Shown here: positions 51,583 to 59,341 of the stretch, piece by piece | Numbering within the stretch: position 1 is the first letter of the stretch | Layout: each line of letters opens with the position of its first letter | Assembly (NCBI RefSeq): GCF_001270745.1 | Contig: NZ_KQ434757.1 | Location: forward strand, 1 to 64,000 | DNA length: 64,000 bases | From: Jiangella muralis | GTDB taxonomy: Bacteria > Actinomycetota > Actinomycetes > Jiangellales > Jiangellaceae | Direction: 5' to 3' | Position numbers and translations under genes: made by a program | The notes under the pieces: model-generated | What the model was told of the DNA's origin: nothing | The model's input: only the letters and a program-made list of their open reading frames with translations | The model's database searches: none

Positions 51583-52455
51583 GTGGCCGCCGCCGTCCGC
51601 ACCCGAGCCGCCCGAGGCGCGCGAGGCGCCCGGAGCCCGCGCCGGCCGCTCATGGCCGTCGCCGGCGCCCTCATCGCGCTGGTCTTCGTCCTGCCGTACC
51701 TGATCATGCTGATCGGGTCGTTCAAGTCACGGTCGGAGATCCTGCGGGTCCCGCCGACCTATCTGCCCGAGGAATGGCTGCCGTCGAACTACGTCGACAT
51801 GTGGTCGACGCCCGAGACGCCGCTGCCGTACAACCTCGTCTCGACCATCGTCATCTCGGTCTGCGCGACGCTGGTGGTGCTGGTCGTGGCCGCGCCGGCC
51901 GCGTACTACACGGCGCGGCACCGGTTCCCCGGCCGGCTGGTGTTCCTGCTGCTCGTGCTGGTGACGCAGATGCTGCAGCCGACGGTGCTGGCCACCGGGC
52001 TGTTCCGGCAGTTCGTCACGCTCGGCATCAACGACACGTGGCTGGCGATGATCCTGGTCAACAGCGCGTTCAACCTGTCGTTCGCGGTCTGGATCATGCA
52101 CAGCTTCTTCGCCGCCATCCCGCGCGAGCTGGACGAGGCGGCCGCGCTCGACGGTGCGTCGCGGCTGCAGATCCTGCGCCGGGTGACGATGCCGCTGGTC
52201 TGGCCCGGCGTGGTCACCGCGATCATCTTCACGTTCGTCGCCTGCTGGAACGAGTTCGCCGCCAGCCTCGTCATCCTGACGACCGCGGAGAACCAGCCGC
52301 TGTCCGTCGCGTTGACCAAGTTCGTCGGGCAGTACGAGTCGGCCTGGCAGTATGTGTTCGGGGTATCGATCGTCGGTATCGTGCCAGTGGTCGTGCTGTT
52401 CGCGCTGATCGAGAAGAGACTGGTGGCGGGGTTGACCGCCGGGGCGGTCAAGTGA
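51583..52455 (+). CDS. Sugar ABC transporter permease 2
   Basis: The 290-residue protein is of the MalG/UgpE type, with six membrane segments and the EAA loop (DEAAALDGASRLQILRRVTM). The GTG start lies 3 bases after the stop of permease 1. Its short basic N-terminus (RTRAARGARGARSPRRPL) is typical. Together with permease 1 it forms the channel of the importer. Confidence 0.9.
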   Translation: MAAAVRTRAARGARGARSPRRPLMAVAGALIALVFVLPYLIMLIGSFKSRSEILRVPPTYLPEEWLPSNYVDMWSTPETPLPYNLVSTIVISVCATLVVLVVAAPAAYYTARHRFPGRLVFLLLVLVTQMLQPTVLATGLFRQFVTLGINDTWLAMILVNSAFNLSFAVWIMHSFFAAIPRELDEAAALDGASRLQILRRVTMPLVWPGVVTAIIFTFVACWNEFAASLVILTTAENQPLSVALTKFVGQYESAWQYVFGVSIVGIVPVVVLFALIEKRLVAGLTAGAVK

Positions 52456-52468
52456 GGGGGACACCGTC

Positions 52469-53305
52469 GTGACCGACCAGCCGGCCGGGGAAGCCGGCAC
52501 CGACCTGGACGGGCAGGCGCCCGACCGCGCCCGGCGCTGGCGGCAGATGCTCGACCTGCTGGCCGAGCGCGGCCGGCTCAGCGTCACCGAGACCGCGGCA
52601 GCGTTGTCGGTGTCCGAGGCGACCGTCCGCCGCGACTTCACCGAGCTGGCCCGCCAGCAGCTGGTCACCCGCACCCACGGCGGCGTGCTGGCCACGGCGG
52701 TCGCCTACGACCTCCCGGCCCGCTACCGCGCGTCGTCCGGCAGCGACCCGAAGGAGCGCATCGCCGCGCTCGCCGCCGACCTCGTCGAACCCGGCATGGT
52801 GGTCGGGTTCAACGGCGGCACCACGACGTCCGCGACGGCGCGCCGGCTGGCCGCCCGCATCGAGCACGGCCCGCACTCCGGCGAGCACGCGCTGACCGTC
52901 GTCACCAACGCGCTGAACATCGCCACCGAGATGGTGCTGCGACCGCACATCCGCACCGTCTCGCTCGGCGGGGTGGCCCGGCCGCAGTCCTACGAGATGA
53001 CCGGCCCGCTGGCCACGCTGGTCCTCAACGAGTTGTGGCTGGACGTGCTCATCCTCGGCATCGACGGGCTGACGGCGGCCGGCGGGGCGTCCTGCCGGCA
53101 CGTCGGCGAGGCCGGCATCAACGCGCTCATGGTGCAGCGGGCCAGCCGGGTGGTCGTCGCCGGCACCGGCGAGAAGGTCGGCCACCGCGCGTTCGCCCGC
53201 ATCTGCGACGTCGACCAGGTCGACGTGCTGGTCACCGACCCCAGCGCACCCGAGGACGAACTCGCCGCCCTGCGTAGCGCGGGCGTCGAGGTGCACCTCG
53301 TCTGA
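52469..53305 (+). CDS. DeoR/GlpR family transcriptional regulator
   Basis: The 278-residue protein has an N-terminal HTH (LSVTETAAALSVSEATVRRDFTEL) and a C-terminal DeoR sensor domain with VGFNGGTTTSATARRL and GIDGLTAAGGASC, which binds a phosphorylated sugar. The GTG at 52469 follows AGGGGG. It is the last gene of the transporter operon and so probably controls the whole amino-sugar locus, releasing operators when a sugar phosphate accumulates. The recurring GATCGAAW motif is the candidate site. Confidence 0.88.
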   Translation: MTDQPAGEAGTDLDGQAPDRARRWRQMLDLLAERGRLSVTETAAALSVSEATVRRDFTELARQQLVTRTHGGVLATAVAYDLPARYRASSGSDPKERIAALAADLVEPGMVVGFNGGTTTSATARRLAARIEHGPHSGEHALTVVTNALNIATEMVLRPHIRTVSLGGVARPQSYEMTGPLATLVLNELWLDVLILGIDGLTAAGGASCRHVGEAGINALMVQRASRVVVAGTGEKVGHRAFARICDVDQVDVLVTDPSAPEDELAALRSAGVEVHLV

Positions 53306-53320
53306 CGGCCCGCTCGCGCG

Positions 53321-54928
53321 TCAGCAGACGTCGTCGACGTCCACGGCGCCGTCGGCGTCGCTCGGGGTCTCGGTCGCGCCCGGCGTCTCGCCCTCGGCCG
53401 GCGGCTCCTCCTCGGCCGGCGGCTCCTCCTCGCCGGTGGGCGCGTCCGTCGGTTGCTCGGTGGGCGGCGGCTCCTCCTCGCCGGTCGGCGGCGCCGTCGG
53501 CTGCTCCTCGGCGGGCGGCGGTGTCGCGGCCGGGTCGAGCGACGCCTGGACGTACTCGCGGATGACGTCGTAGTCGGGGTCGTGGTACTCGATGATGTCG
53601 TTGGTGAACGGCAGGCTGCGCAGGCCGCCGGAGTCCTGCACCTTCAGCGCCAGCTGGGCGAAATCGGACAGCCGCCCTTCGGTGATGTCGGTGGACATGG
53701 TGTTCTCGGCCGCCGACGCGAGCTGCTGGTAGCGGCGCAGCAGCGTCGTCGGGTTGGCCTGCTCGGTGATGGCGCCGATGACGCAGCGCTGCCGGCGCAT
53801 GCGCTCGTAGTCGTCGGAGACCGGTCCGGGGCCGCAGCGGGCCCGCGCGAACCACAGCGCCTGGTAGCCGTCGAGGTGCTGGTCCTTGCCCGGCTCGATC
53901 CAGCCGGACGGCTCGGTGCAGCGGCCGAACTGCTCCTTGGTCCCGATCGGGATGCGGTACGGGACGTCGATGTCGATGCCGCCGAACGCGTCGACCAGGT
54001 ATTGGAAGCCGCGCAGGTTGACCATGACGTAGTAGTGGATGTCCAGCCCGAGCGCCTCGCCGACGATGAGCTTGGCCGCCTCGGCGCCTGGGTCGGCGAC
54101 GCCCTCGAAGAACTCCGGGAACTCGTACGGCACGAACCGGTACACCGCGGAGAGCCAGTAGTAGGCGTCCTCCTCGGGCCCCATGTAGCCGTCGGGGTAG
54201 GCCTCGGCCAGCGGGGTGTCCGGCGGCATCGGCAGGTTGAGCAGGTTGCGCGGCAACGAGAACAGTGCGGTGTCGCCGGTCTCGGTGTTGATGCTGGCGA
54301 CCATGACGGTGTCGGTGCGGGTGTCGTCGCGGCCCGGTCCGCTGTCGGAGCCGAGGATGAGCACGTTGACCCGCTGCTGGCCGGCCCACGGGTCCTCGTC
54401 CGAGCTGTCCGGGCGGGTGAGGCTGTGGGAGTCGTCGTCGGCGAAGACGTTGCCGATGAGTCCGCGCTGGGTGTAGGCGTACCGGCTGCCGAGGCTGAGC
54501 GGTGCGACGACCAGCGACGCGACCACCACGACGACCAGTGCCGACAGCAGCCGCTGCGGCGCCTTCAGCCCGCGCGGCTGCAGCAGGTACAGGCTGACCA
54601 GGGCGGTGAGCAGCCAGACGACGGCGACGGCGGCGAGCGCGCCGGTGATGAGGTTCAGCCTGTCGGTGTCGGTGCCGTCGTCGACCAGGCCGCTGATGCC
54701 GCTGCGGACGACGTAGACCGCCGCGCCCGCGGCCAGCAGGAGGAACAGCGTCAGGACCGTCCAGCCCAGCTTCTTCCGCCCGGCCGCGATGAGCCCGGCG
54801 CCCGGAACGAGCGTGCCGACGCCGACCTGGCGCAGGAAACGGCGGAACTCGGCCGGGCTGACGTTGGTACGTCGCCCCCGAGCCCGCCGGCCGACCGTCT
54901 CGTCGCTGCTCATCGATGCCGCCGCCAC
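53321..54928 (-). CDS. LytR-CpsA-Psr (LCP) family protein
   Basis: The protein has 535 residues. Three hydrophobic segments near the N-terminus anchor it, a topology seen in some actinobacterial LCP proteins. The LCP catalytic domain starts near NVLILGSDSGPGRDDTRTDT with the conserved Arg and Asp residues, and contains DAFGGIDIDV and the RARCGPGPVSDDYERMRRQ helix. The C-terminal tail has Glu/Pro/Thr repeats with PTGEEEPP. LCP enzymes attach wall polymers such as teichoic acid or arabinogalactan-like glycans to peptidoglycan. The GTG at 54928 has AGGGG 7 bases upstream; an ATG five codons later is an alternative. It converges with the DeoR gene. Confidence 0.87.
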   Translation of the reverse strand: MAAASMSSDETVGRRARGRRTNVSPAEFRRFLRQVGVGTLVPGAGLIAAGRKKLGWTVLTLFLLLAAGAAVYVVRSGISGLVDDGTDTDRLNLITGALAAVAVVWLLTALVSLYLLQPRGLKAPQRLLSALVVVVVASLVVAPLSLGSRYAYTQRGLIGNVFADDDSHSLTRPDSSDEDPWAGQQRVNVLILGSDSGPGRDDTRTDTVMVASINTETGDTALFSLPRNLLNLPMPPDTPLAEAYPDGYMGPEEDAYYWLSAVYRFVPYEFPEFFEGVADPGAEAAKLIVGEALGLDIHYYVMVNLRGFQYLVDAFGGIDIDVPYRIPIGTKEQFGRCTEPSGWIEPGKDQHLDGYQALWFARARCGPGPVSDDYERMRRQRCVIGAITEQANPTTLLRRYQQLASAAENTMSTDITEGRLSDFAQLALKVQDSGGLRSLPFTNDIIEYHDPDYDVIREYVQASLDPAATPPPAEEQPTAPPTGEEEPPPTEQPTDAPTGEEEPPAEEEPPAEGETPGATETPSDADGAVDVDDVC

Positions 54929-55060
54929 ACGCGTGCCCCTGCGCGGGCTGCCTCCTTACCGGATCGGGACGTGCTGCCGATGGGTCGCCGGACATTGTGC
55001 CTCACGTGTCGAACTCCCACCGCGCCACCCGCGTTCCCGGCGTGCCCGGCCTGTCCCGAT

Positions 55061-55357
55061 TCACAGCTTGTGGGTCATGAGGACGGAGTCGCGGTCGTCG
55101 CCCGGCGCGACCCGGATCGCGCCGGGGATCCGGCCCACCTCGGAGAAGCCGCACGACTCGTAGAACCGGCCCAGTCCCATGCCGTCGCGGTAGCTGAGAT
55201 GGAGGAAGTCCAGCCCGTCGGCGCGGGCGAGGTCGGTCAGCCCGTCCAGTAACGCCCGCCCGGCGCCGCCCGGGTTCGAGACGTCGACCCAGCAGGTCAG
55301 TAGCCAGGCGGCCAACTCGTCACCGATCTCGGTGACCCGCTCGACCATTTCACTCAC
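55061..55357 (-). CDS. Short GNAT-like acetyltransferase
   Basis: The 98-residue protein has NPGGAGRALLDGLTDLARADG, the acetyl-CoA loop of GNAT enzymes, and then GLGRFYESCGFSEVGRIPGA, the usual C-terminal strand region. A full GNAT domain has about 140 residues, so the first strands are missing. It may be a real minimal protein or an eroded one. The GTG at 55357 lies 6 bases after TACGGT, which fixes the start and argues that the short form is expressed. It diverges from XPB. Confidence 0.6.
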   Translation of the reverse strand: MSEMVERVTEIGDELAAWLLTCWVDVSNPGGAGRALLDGLTDLARADGLDFLHLSYRDGMGLGRFYESCGFSEVGRIPGAIRVAPGDDRDSVLMTHKL

Positions 55358-55363
55358 GGACCG

Positions 55364-55378
55364 ACCGTACGGGACAAT
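55364..55378. promoter_or_regulatory. Two divergent leaderless -10 boxes in a 27-bp gap
   Basis: The minus-strand box TACGGT (55369-55364) serves the GNAT gene. The plus-strand box GACAAT (55373-55378) lies 6 bases before the XPB GTG at 55385. Only 3 bases separate the two boxes, so RNA polymerase cannot occupy both at once. Confidence 0.55.
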
Positions 55379-55384
55379 GGGGCG

Positions 55385-57031
55385 GTGAACGACGGACCCC
55401 TCATCGTCCAGAGTGACAAGACCCTGCTCCTCGAGGTCGAGCACGACCTCGCCGACGACTGCCGCCGCGCCATCGCGCCGTTCGCCGAACTGGAGCGGGC
55501 ACCCGAACACGTGCACACCTATCGGCTGACCCCGCTCGGCCTGTGGAACGCCCGGGCCGCCGGTCACGACGCCGAGCAGGTCGTCGACACCCTGCTCCAG
55601 TACTCTCGCTACCCCGTCCCGCACGCCCTGCTGGTCGACGTCGCCGAGACGATGGCCCGGTACGGGCGGCTGCGGCTGGAGAGTCACCCCGTCCACGGGC
55701 TGGTGCTGGTCAGCACCGACCGCGCGGTGCTCGAAGAGGTGCTGCGGTCCAAGCGGGTCGCCCCGCTCGTGGCCGCCCGGCTCGACCCCGACACCGTCGC
55801 CGTGCACCCGTCCGAGCGCGGCAACCTCAAGCAGGCGCTGGTCAAGCTGGGCTGGCCGGCCGAAGACACCGCCGGCTACGTCGACGGCGAGGCGCACCCC
55901 ATCGAGCTGGCCGAGGACGGCTGGACGCTGCGGCCTTACCAGCGCGAGGCCGCCGACGGCTTCTGGCACGGCGGCTCCGGCGTCGTCGTGCTGCCCTGCG
56001 GTGCCGGCAAGACGCTGGTCGGCGCGGCCGCCATGGCCCGGGCCGGCGCCACCACGCTGATCCTGGTGACGAACACCGTCGCGGCCCGGCAGTGGCGCGA
56101 CGAGCTGATCAAGCGCACCTCGCTCACCGAGGACGAGATCGGCGAGTACTCCGGCGCCAAGAAGGAGGTCCGCCCGGTCACCATCGCCACCTACCAGGTG
56201 CTGACCACCCGGCGGAAGGGCGTCTACCCGCACATCGAGCTGCTCGACGCCCGCGACTGGGGCCTCATCGTGTACGACGAGGTGCACCTGCTGCCGGCGC
56301 CGATCTTCCGCATGACGGCCAACCTGCAGGCCCGCCGCCGGCTCGGCCTGACGGCCACGCTGGTGCGCGAGGACGGCCGCGAGGACGAGGTGTTCACGCT
56401 GATCGGCCCGAAGCGCTACGACGCGCCGTGGAAGGAGATCGAGAACCAGGGCTGGATCGCCCCCGCCGACTGCATCGAGGTCCGCGTCACCCTGTCCGAC
56501 GGCGAACGGCTCGCCTACGCCACCGCCGAGCCCGACGAGCGCTACCGGCTGGCGTCGTGCACCGACGCCAAGACCCGCGTCGTCGAGGGCCTGGTGAAGC
56601 GGCACGCCGGCGAGCCCACGCTGGTCATCGGCCAGTACCTCGAGCAGCTCGACGAGATCGGCGAACGCCTCGACGCCCCCGTCGTCAAGGGCGAGACCAC
56701 GGTGCGCGAGCGGCAGCGGCTGTTCGACGCGTTCCGCACCGGCGAACTGCGCACGCTGGTGGTCAGCAAGGTGGCGAACTTCTCCATCGACCTGCCCGAG
56801 GCCAGCATCGCCATCCAGGTGTCCGGCACGTTCGGCTCGCGGCAGGAGGAGGCGCAGCGGCTCGGCCGCATCCTGCGCCCCAAGGCCGACGGCCGCACCG
56901 CCCGCTTCTACTCCGTCATCGTCCGCGACACCGTCGACCAGGACTACGCCCAGCACCGCCAGCGCTTCCTCGCCGAGCAGGGCTACGCCTACCAGATCGC
57001 CGACGCCGAGGACCTCCTCCGCGAGGGCTGA
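55385..57031 (+). CDS. XPB-type DNA repair helicase
   Basis: The 548-residue protein is an SF2 helicase of the bacterial XPB group. Walker A is LPCGAGKT (GAGKT at 206-210), the DEVH box is 298-301 and motif VI is QRLGRILRPK (491-500). The N-terminal 180 residues form the damage-recognition-like domain of XPB. Bacterial XPB proteins unwind DNA 3' to 5' in nucleotide excision repair. The GTG at 55385 follows GACAAT by 6 bases and the mRNA is probably leaderless. Confidence 0.92.
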   Translation: MNDGPLIVQSDKTLLLEVEHDLADDCRRAIAPFAELERAPEHVHTYRLTPLGLWNARAAGHDAEQVVDTLLQYSRYPVPHALLVDVAETMARYGRLRLESHPVHGLVLVSTDRAVLEEVLRSKRVAPLVAARLDPDTVAVHPSERGNLKQALVKLGWPAEDTAGYVDGEAHPIELAEDGWTLRPYQREAADGFWHGGSGVVVLPCGAGKTLVGAAAMARAGATTLILVTNTVAARQWRDELIKRTSLTEDEIGEYSGAKKEVRPVTIATYQVLTTRRKGVYPHIELLDARDWGLIVYDEVHLLPAPIFRMTANLQARRRLGLTATLVREDGREDEVFTLIGPKRYDAPWKEIENQGWIAPADCIEVRVTLSDGERLAYATAEPDERYRLASCTDAKTRVVEGLVKRHAGEPTLVIGQYLEQLDEIGERLDAPVVKGETTVRERQRLFDAFRTGELRTLVVSKVANFSIDLPEASIAIQVSGTFGSRQEEAQRLGRILRPKADGRTARFYSVIVRDTVDQDYAQHRQRFLAEQGYAYQIADAEDLLREG

Positions 57032-57056
57032 CGGCGCAGAACCCGGCGAAATCCAC

Positions 57057-57086
57057 TGGACACCGCCGCGGCGAGCCGACTAAGGT
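57057..57086 (+). promoter_or_regulatory. Promoter of the helD-like gene
   Basis: TGGACA (57057-57062) and TAAGGT (57081-57086) are separated by 18 bases. Transcription would start near 57094 and leave a leader of about 70 bases before the GTG at 57164. Confidence 0.6.
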
Positions 57087-57163
57087 CCGATGCCCTTCGC
57101 GACCGGACCGGACCCCCGGGCCGTCGGAAAGCCCCATTTCCGCCGAGCCCTGGGAGGCCACCC

Positions 57164-59158
57164 GTGTCCGTCGACCCCACGCTGCAGTCCGAGCGCGACC
57201 ATCTGCGTCGCTCCCGTGCCGATCTCCAGGCGATGCTCGAGCACACGTTGTCGCTGACGGCGCAGAGCGCGGACCACGTCTCGACCGAGTACCTGAAGGC
57301 CTCGCTGTACCGGCGGGCCAAGGCACTCGAGGACGACCCGTCGCTGCCGCTGTTCTTCGGCCGCATCGACCGGACCGCGGACGACGGCGACGACACCTTC
57401 CACATCGGGCGCCGGCACGTCATGGACGGCAACGGCGACCCGATGGTGGTCGACTGGCGGGCGGACGTGTCGCGGGCGTTCTACCGGGCCACCCGGGCCG
57501 ACCCGCACGGCGTCACGCTGCGCCGCCGCTACGGGTTCGCCGGCGGCGACCTCACGTCGTACGAGGACGAGCACCTGCTCGACCCGGGCGAGGCCGACGT
57601 CACCAGCCGCATCCTCACCGAGGAGATCGAGCGGCCGCGCGTCGGGCCGATGCGCGACATCGTCGCCACCATCCAGCCCGAGCAGGACGAGGTGGTGCGG
57701 GCGAGCCTGGACCGGACGGTGTGCGTGCAGGGCGCGCCGGGCACCGGGAAGACCGCCGTCGGGCTGCACCGCGCGGCGTTCCTGCTGCACACCTACCGCG
57801 AGCGGCTGGCCCGCACCGGCGTGCTGGTGATCGGCCCGAACCAGGCGTTCCTGCACTACATCGCCCAGGTGCTGCCGACGCTCGGTGAGGTCGACGTCCG
57901 CCAGCTCACCGTCGCCGGGCTGGTCGAGACCGTCCCGGTCCGTGGCGCCGACGACCCGGAGACGGCGACGCTCAAGGGCGACGCCCGCATGGCCGAGGTG
58001 CTGCGCAACGCCATCTGGTCGCATCTCGGCGAACCCGGCGAGACGCTCTACGTCAGCCGCGGCACCCGGCGCTGGCGAGTGCCGGTGCACGAGATCGCCG
58101 ACGCGATCCGGACGCTGCGCGAGCGCGGCGACGGCTACACGACGGCCCGCGCGCTGCTCGGCCAGCGGCTGGCGCACCGCGTCCTGCTGCGCATGGAGGC
58201 GGCCGGCGAGATCACCGACGACCGCGTCCAGAACACGGTCGCCCGGTCCCGGCCGGTGAAGGCGTACGTCGACGAGGTGTGGCCGGCGCTGGACCCGGTG
58301 AAGCTGGTCATGCGGCTGCTCAGCGACCCGGGCCTGCTGGCGACGGCGGCCGCGGGCGTCCTGGGCGCCGACGAGCAGCAGCGGCTGCTGTGGCGCAAGC
58401 CGGCCCGCGGACCGAAGACCGCGCCGTGGTCGCACGCCGACGCCGTCCTCGTCGACGAGGCGGCCGCGGCGCTGGAGCGGGTTCCCAGCGTCGGGCACGT
58501 CGTGCTGGACGAGGCGCAGGACCTCTCCCCCATGGAACTGCGCGCCGTCGGCCGCCGCGCCGCCACCGGCTCGCTCACCATCCTCGGCGACATCGCCCAG
58601 GGCACCACCCCGTGGGCGACGCCGTCCTGGCCGGAGGCACTGCGCCACCTGGCCCAGGACGACGCGCACCTGGAGATCCTGCGCAAGGGCTACCGCGTCC
58701 CGGCGTCGGTGGTCGAGTTCGCCGGGCAACTGCTGCCGGTCATCGCGCCGGGCGTCGCGCCGCCGGAACCGGTCCGGTCGAACCCGGGCCGCCTCGACGT
58801 GACCCGCACCGGCGGTGACCTCGATTCGGCCATCGTCGACGCCGCGCGGGACGTCGCCGCCCGCGAGGGGTCGCTCGGCATCATCGTCGCCGACGACACC
58901 GTCGACGCGGCCGCGGCCGCCCTCGACGCCGCCGGCCTGGCCGCCGGCCGGCTGGCCGACGACGCCCGGATCACGCTGGTCCCGGCCACGCTGGCCAAGG
59001 GTCTGGAGTACGACCACGTGATCGTCGCCGAGCCGGCCGCCATCGTCGCCGCTGAGCCGGCCGGGCTGCGCCGTCTCTACGTCGTCCTCACTCGCGCGGT
59101 GTCGTCGCTCACCGTCGTGCACCGCGAGCCGCTACCCGAACCGCTGACTCACCAGTAG
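57164..59158 (+). CDS. helD: HelD-type UvrD/Rep helicase-like protein
   Basis: The protein has 664 residues. A coiled-coil N-terminus (RDHLRRSRADLQAMLEH) is followed by Walker A GAPGTGKT (190-197) and the Walker B DEAQD near residue 449, with a C-terminal helicase motif region. This is the HelD family, whose actinobacterial members bind RNA polymerase and recycle it from stalled or rifamycin-bound complexes. The GTG at 57164 has TGGGAGG six bases upstream. No rifamycin-associated element is recognisable upstream, so a role in rifamycin resistance is not suggested. Confidence 0.85.
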   Translation: MSVDPTLQSERDHLRRSRADLQAMLEHTLSLTAQSADHVSTEYLKASLYRRAKALEDDPSLPLFFGRIDRTADDGDDTFHIGRRHVMDGNGDPMVVDWRADVSRAFYRATRADPHGVTLRRRYGFAGGDLTSYEDEHLLDPGEADVTSRILTEEIERPRVGPMRDIVATIQPEQDEVVRASLDRTVCVQGAPGTGKTAVGLHRAAFLLHTYRERLARTGVLVIGPNQAFLHYIAQVLPTLGEVDVRQLTVAGLVETVPVRGADDPETATLKGDARMAEVLRNAIWSHLGEPGETLYVSRGTRRWRVPVHEIADAIRTLRERGDGYTTARALLGQRLAHRVLLRMEAAGEITDDRVQNTVARSRPVKAYVDEVWPALDPVKLVMRLLSDPGLLATAAAGVLGADEQQRLLWRKPARGPKTAPWSHADAVLVDEAAAALERVPSVGHVVLDEAQDLSPMELRAVGRRAATGSLTILGDIAQGTTPWATPSWPEALRHLAQDDAHLEILRKGYRVPASVVEFAGQLLPVIAPGVAPPEPVRSNPGRLDVTRTGGDLDSAIVDAARDVAAREGSLGIIVADDTVDAAAAALDAAGLAAGRLADDARITLVPATLAKGLEYDHVIVAEPAAIVAAEPAGLRRLYVVLTRAVSSLTVVHREPLPEPLTHQ

Positions 59159-59281
59159 CGATACGATGGCGATGCCCGCCAAGGGCTACATTCTGTGTAT
59201 TGTCTGCACGGCGTATGGGGTTATCAGCACCCCCGGAGAACATCGCTCGACCGAGCGGCGGCACCTGCCTGGGGAGGGCGC

Positions 59282-59341
59282 ATGGCATCTGACTTCGACC
59301 TGGCACAGGCCGGACGCGGTGCCTCGGGAAACCGCCGGTGA
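59282..59341 (+). CDS. 19-residue leader peptide coupled to the acyl-reductase gene
   Basis: The ATG at 59282 has GGGGAGGG (59271-59278) directly upstream, a strong ribosome site. The peptide is MASDFDLAQAGRGASGNRR. Its TGA overlaps the GTG start of the next gene by 4 bases. The acyl-reductase gene itself has only a weak ribosome site, so its translation probably depends on this small frame. The peptide itself may have no function. Confidence 0.5.
   Translation: MASDFDLAQAGRGASGNRR

Noticed and set aside
57032-57163. A rifamycin-associated element upstream of the HelD gene
   Set aside because: I looked for the paired inverted motif and found only an ordinary promoter.
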